Both the position numbers and the translations under genes were made by a program. The notes under the pieces were generated by a model. It did not search any database and had not been told where the DNA came from. It saw only the letters and a list, made by a program, of their open reading frames with translations. Positions 15,093 to 17,471 of a stretch of 17,471 bases of DNA are shown here, piece by piece. This DNA is from Balneolaceae bacterium. Its GTDB lineage: Bacteria > Bacteroidota > Rhodothermia > Balneolales > Balneolaceae. The stretch lies in the NCBI GenBank assembly GCA_021767245.1, contig JAASTO010000035.1, forward strand, positions 1 through 17,471, in the 5' to 3' direction. Positions within the stretch are counted from its first letter, which is position 1. Each line of letters opens with the position of its first letter.

Positions 15093-16475
15093 ATGTTTGT
15101 ACAGCTTATAAAACCGGAATTTGAGGAATTGATCGCGGCCAAGGATTGGGTTGCGCTCAAAGAGGTTTTGAATGACGTCCCCTCTGCAGATATAGCCGAT
15201 CTTCTGCTTGAATTGCCCGGTGAAATAGCCATAGTGGTCTTCAGATTGCTTAAAAAACCAATAGCAGCTGATGTTTTTGCGGAATTACCATCCACCAAAG
15301 GGGTTGAACTGCTGGAGTTATTTAACAAACAGCAGTTGAGCGATGTGATGAGCAATCTGGAACCTGATGAACAGGTCTCCATTCTTGAAGAACTTCCGGG
15401 GCATCTTACTCAAAAGGTGATGAACTCGATCGATCTGGAAGATCAAAAACAGCTCAAGAAATTACTTGGATATCCTGAGGAGAGTGTTGGTCGTTTGATG
15501 ACCCCGAGATATGTTCGGGTTAAGTCGGATTGGACGATTCGGCGAAGCATGGAACATATTCGAACCTATGGTAAAACAGCTGAGACCATAAACGTGATCT
15601 ACGTGGTGGATGACAAAGAACACCTGATCGATGACCTCAGGTTGAATCATTTGATCCTGGCTGATCAGGAGGACCATATTGAAACCCTGATGGACCATAG
15701 TTTTGAAGCATTATCGGTTTATGATGATCAGGAAGAAGCGGTGAAAATGCTGGCCAAATATGACCGTGTGGCACTTCCCGTTGTTGATTCGGATGGCGTA
15801 TTGGTAGGAATTGTAACTGCGGATGACGTGATCGATGTTGCCGAGGAAGAGACCACCGAGGATATGCAGAAGATGGCCGGTATGGATGCTCTTGACGATT
15901 ACTATTCTCAATCAACGATATTTGATCTTGTTAAAAAGCGTTTATGGTGGCTGATCATTCTTTTTGTAGGTCAGATTCTGACAGCAATTGCTATGGGCGG
16001 GTATGAAGAAATTTTACAGAAAGTGGTAGCCCTTTCATTTTTTGTTCCACTAATCATTTCAAGCGGTGGTAATTCAGGTTCTCAGGCAGCCACACTTGTG
16101 ATCCGGGCTTTGGCTACGGATGATATCAAACCTGAAGACTGGATGAGGGTTTTTAAGCGGGAATTCACTTCCGGGTTGATGCTGGGATCTCTGATCGGGT
16201 TGCTTGGTTTTGTTACTTTGGTAGGGTGGGATGTTGTAATGGGAGTGGCATTGACCTCCACGTCATTTTTAACAGCCGGAGTGGTCGGTTTAAGTTTATT
16301 TTCCATCGTATTATTTGGTAATTTCACAGGAGCTATGTTGCCCTTTATACTTTCCAAGTTAAATCTTGATCCGGCAGTTTCTTCTGCCCCTTTTGTGGCA
16401 ACAATTGTAGATGTGAGCGGTATTATCATATACTTCTCCATTGCCATACTTTTATTAAGCGGAACAGTCCTTTAA
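15093..16475 (+). CDS. mgtE: MgtE family magnesium channel/transporter
   Basis: An inner-membrane Mg2+ channel of 460 residues that acts as a homodimer. Domain order: acidic helical N domain (about 1-128), two CBS domains (about 137-195 and 200-255), a connecting plug helix (about 256-283), and five membrane segments (about 285-457). The selectivity region carries FFVPLIISSGGNSGSQAA (316-333). Near the C-terminus SSAPFVATIVDVSG (430-443) contains Asp440, the counterpart of the pore Asp in the Thermus enzyme. Many Asp and Glu residues at the N domain/CBS interface fit Mg2+ sensing: when cytosolic Mg2+ is high the cytoplasmic part closes the pore. The ATG at 15093 follows a GGGAC about ten bases earlier. 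It is probably co-transcribed with thyA 15 bases downstream. Confidence 0.94.
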   Translation: MFVQLIKPEFEELIAAKDWVALKEVLNDVPSADIADLLLELPGEIAIVVFRLLKKPIAADVFAELPSTKGVELLELFNKQQLSDVMSNLEPDEQVSILEELPGHLTQKVMNSIDLEDQKQLKKLLGYPEESVGRLMTPRYVRVKSDWTIRRSMEHIRTYGKTAETINVIYVVDDKEHLIDDLRLNHLILADQEDHIETLMDHSFEALSVYDDQEEAVKMLAKYDRVALPVVDSDGVLVGIVTADDVIDVAEEETTEDMQKMAGMDALDDYYSQSTIFDLVKKRLWWLIILFVGQILTAIAMGGYEEILQKVVALSFFVPLIISSGGNSGSQAATLVIRALATDDIKPEDWMRVFKREFTSGLMLGSLIGLLGFVTLVGWDVVMGVALTSTSFLTAGVVGLSLFSIVLFGNFTGAMLPFILSKLNLDPAVSSAPFVATIVDVSGIIIYFSIAILLLSGTVL

Positions 16476-16490
16476 AACTATTACAGTCTT

Positions 16491-17339
16491 ATGAAACAAT
16501 ACCATGATCTTGTCCGAAATGTTCTTGAGAATGGAGTAAGAAAGGAAAACAGAACCGGAACGGATACCATCTCGAATTTCTCTGAATTCTATAAAGTGGA
16601 TCTGTCAAAGGGGTTTCCATTGCTGACTACAAAAAAAGTATATTTCAAGTCCGTGATCATGGAACTGTTATGGTATTTAAGAGGAGAGGATCATATCCGT
16701 TGGCTGCGTGATGAGAATGATGTGCATATCTGGGATGCCTGGGCCGATGAAGACGGTCACGTTGGCCCCATTTACCCGGTACTCTGGCGCCGTTTCCCTT
16801 ATTTTGAAAAAGAATCGGTGCGTTTTGAAGGGAATGGGTCCGCCATTGATAAGGATTGCTGGGTACGTCAGGAATTCGATCAGGTACAGCGTGCCATCGA
16901 TATGCTGAAAGAAAATCCCAACAGCCGCAGGATCGTGGTCAGTGCCTGGCATCCGGGATTACTCAAAGAAATGGCGCTGCCTCCATGCCACATCATGTAT
17001 ATTTTTAATGTTCAGGATGGGAAGCTCAACTGTCATCTGACACAGCGTTCCGGAGACATCGCGTTGGGGATCCCTTTCAACATGGCGTGTTATTCAGCTC
17101 TTACTATGGCCATTGCTCAGGAAGTTGGACTGGAACCGGGTACTTTTGCCCATACTATTGTAGATGCACATATTTATGTGAATCACATTGATGGGCTGAA
17201 AGAGCAATTAAAGCGTAAGCCTAAAGCCTTGCCAACTCTCAAAATTGCAAAAAAACCGGTAGACGAACTCACATTCGAAGATTTCACCTTAGAAAACTAT
17301 GATCCTGATCCAGTGATCAAGTTTGAGGTTGCTGTATGA
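16491..17339 (+). CDS. thyA: Thymidylate synthase, with a variant active-site loop
   Basis: Methylates dUMP to dTMP using methylene-tetrahydrofolate. The 282-residue protein keeps the core residues: Glu58, Trp81, Tyr95, Arg146 and Arg147 (NSRRIVV), Cys166 (LPPCH, nucleophile), Arg186, Ser187, Asp189 (QRSGD), Asn197, His227 and Tyr229. Two points are unusual. The normal GPxYGxxWR motif reads GPIYPVLWR (92-100), with Pro in place of Gly. Counting conserved residues against E. coli ThyA, about 19 extra residues lie between this motif and the Arg pair. The human enzyme has an insert in the same place, so the insertion alone is not unprecedented. Its TGA stop overlaps the folA ATG (ATGA), coupling synthesis of the two enzymes of the folate cycle. 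Confidence 0.95.
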   Translation: MKQYHDLVRNVLENGVRKENRTGTDTISNFSEFYKVDLSKGFPLLTTKKVYFKSVIMELLWYLRGEDHIRWLRDENDVHIWDAWADEDGHVGPIYPVLWRRFPYFEKESVRFEGNGSAIDKDCWVRQEFDQVQRAIDMLKENPNSRRIVVSAWHPGLLKEMALPPCHIMYIFNVQDGKLNCHLTQRSGDIALGIPFNMACYSALTMAIAQEVGLEPGTFAHTIVDAHIYVNHIDGLKEQLKRKPKALPTLKIAKKPVDELTFEDFTLENYDPDPVIKFEVAV

Positions 17340-17471
17340 TCGTAACTATTGTTGCTGCCCACGATCCAAACCTGGTGATCGGGAAAGAAGGCGGACTACC
17401 CTGGCGATATCCTGAGGACTTAAAGCACTTCAAAAGAACGACTCTGGACCATACGATCATCATGGGAAGGG
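17336..17471 (+). CDS. folA: Dihydrofolate reductase, 5' part (cut by the window edge)
   Basis: The first 45 codons of a dihydrofolate reductase gene that continues beyond the window. The reading frame begins MIVTIVAAHDPNLVIGKEGG and continues LPWRYPEDLKHFK, then IIMGR, the usual DHFR N-terminus. The IG of VIGKEGGLPW, Trp23, the acidic Glu27 (YPEDL) and the start of the NADPH-binding MGR loop are visible. It regenerates tetrahydrofolate from the dihydrofolate made by ThyA. The start codon overlaps the thyA stop by four bases (ATGA). Confidence 0.95.
   Translation, partial: MIVTIVAAHDPNLVIGKEGGLPWRYPEDLKHFKRTTLDHTIIMGR

Noticed and set aside
16082..16447. 121-codon minus-strand open frame opposite mgtE
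   Set aside because: It is antisense to the conserved membrane domain of mgtE, and its low-complexity composition mirrors the opposite strand.
1..17471. Mobile element, CRISPR array, toxin-antitoxin or defence system
   Set aside because: No transposase, integrase, regularly spaced repeats, nuclease/immunity pair or shift in base composition was seen. Gene content and spacing are those of a conserved chromosomal core.

Overview
The window is a compact, mostly housekeeping stretch of a Gram-negative bacterial chromosome. The lipid A-type UDP-diacylglucosamine hydrolase, the ATP-type phosphofructokinase, the short (about 430 residue) glucose-6-phosphate isomerase, a P-loop deoxynucleoside kinase and the sparse use of Shine-Dalgarno sequences together suggest the Bacteroidota/Balneolota/Rhodothermota group. 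Balneolota is my best guess from how the proteins read. This is inference and no database was consulted. No rRNA, tRNA, insertion sequence, phage gene or CRISPR array was seen, and no intergenic gap exceeds 300 bases.

Layout. A strong intrinsic terminator (28-61) closes an operon lying to the left. A plus-strand gene for a secreted protein of unknown function (111-1022) follows, with an inverted repeat in its leader. It converges on a minus-strand envelope operon, read in the order all-trans polyprenyl diphosphate synthase, LpxH-type hydrolase (GTG start), class A penicillin-binding protein (5182 down to 1054). A divergent promoter region (5183-5279) separates this from a plus-strand operon: pfkA, pgi, deoxynucleoside kinase (5280-8204).

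From about 8205 a new transcription unit begins: the YceD/DUF177 gene, rpmF (only 59 codons), plsX, fabH, fabD, fabG, then an internal promoter and acpP, fabF, rnc (8258-14958). This is the classic cluster joining a ribosomal protein and RNase III to phospholipid and fatty-acid synthesis. PlsX makes acyl-phosphate, FabD loads malonate on ACP, FabH starts chains, FabG and FabF elongate them. After a 134-base gap come mgtE (a CBS-gated Mg2+ channel), thyA, and the 5' end of folA, which runs off the right edge. ThyA and DHFR act as a pair: ThyA oxidises methylene-THF to DHF and DHFR reduces it back.

I did not find a convincing new biological system. The points most worth checking are the uncharacterised secreted protein with its leader inverted repeat, a thymidylate synthase with an altered active-site loop motif plus an insertion, a non-canonical hairpin at the convergent gene junction, and several small regulatory-looking repeats in front of pfkA and acpP.
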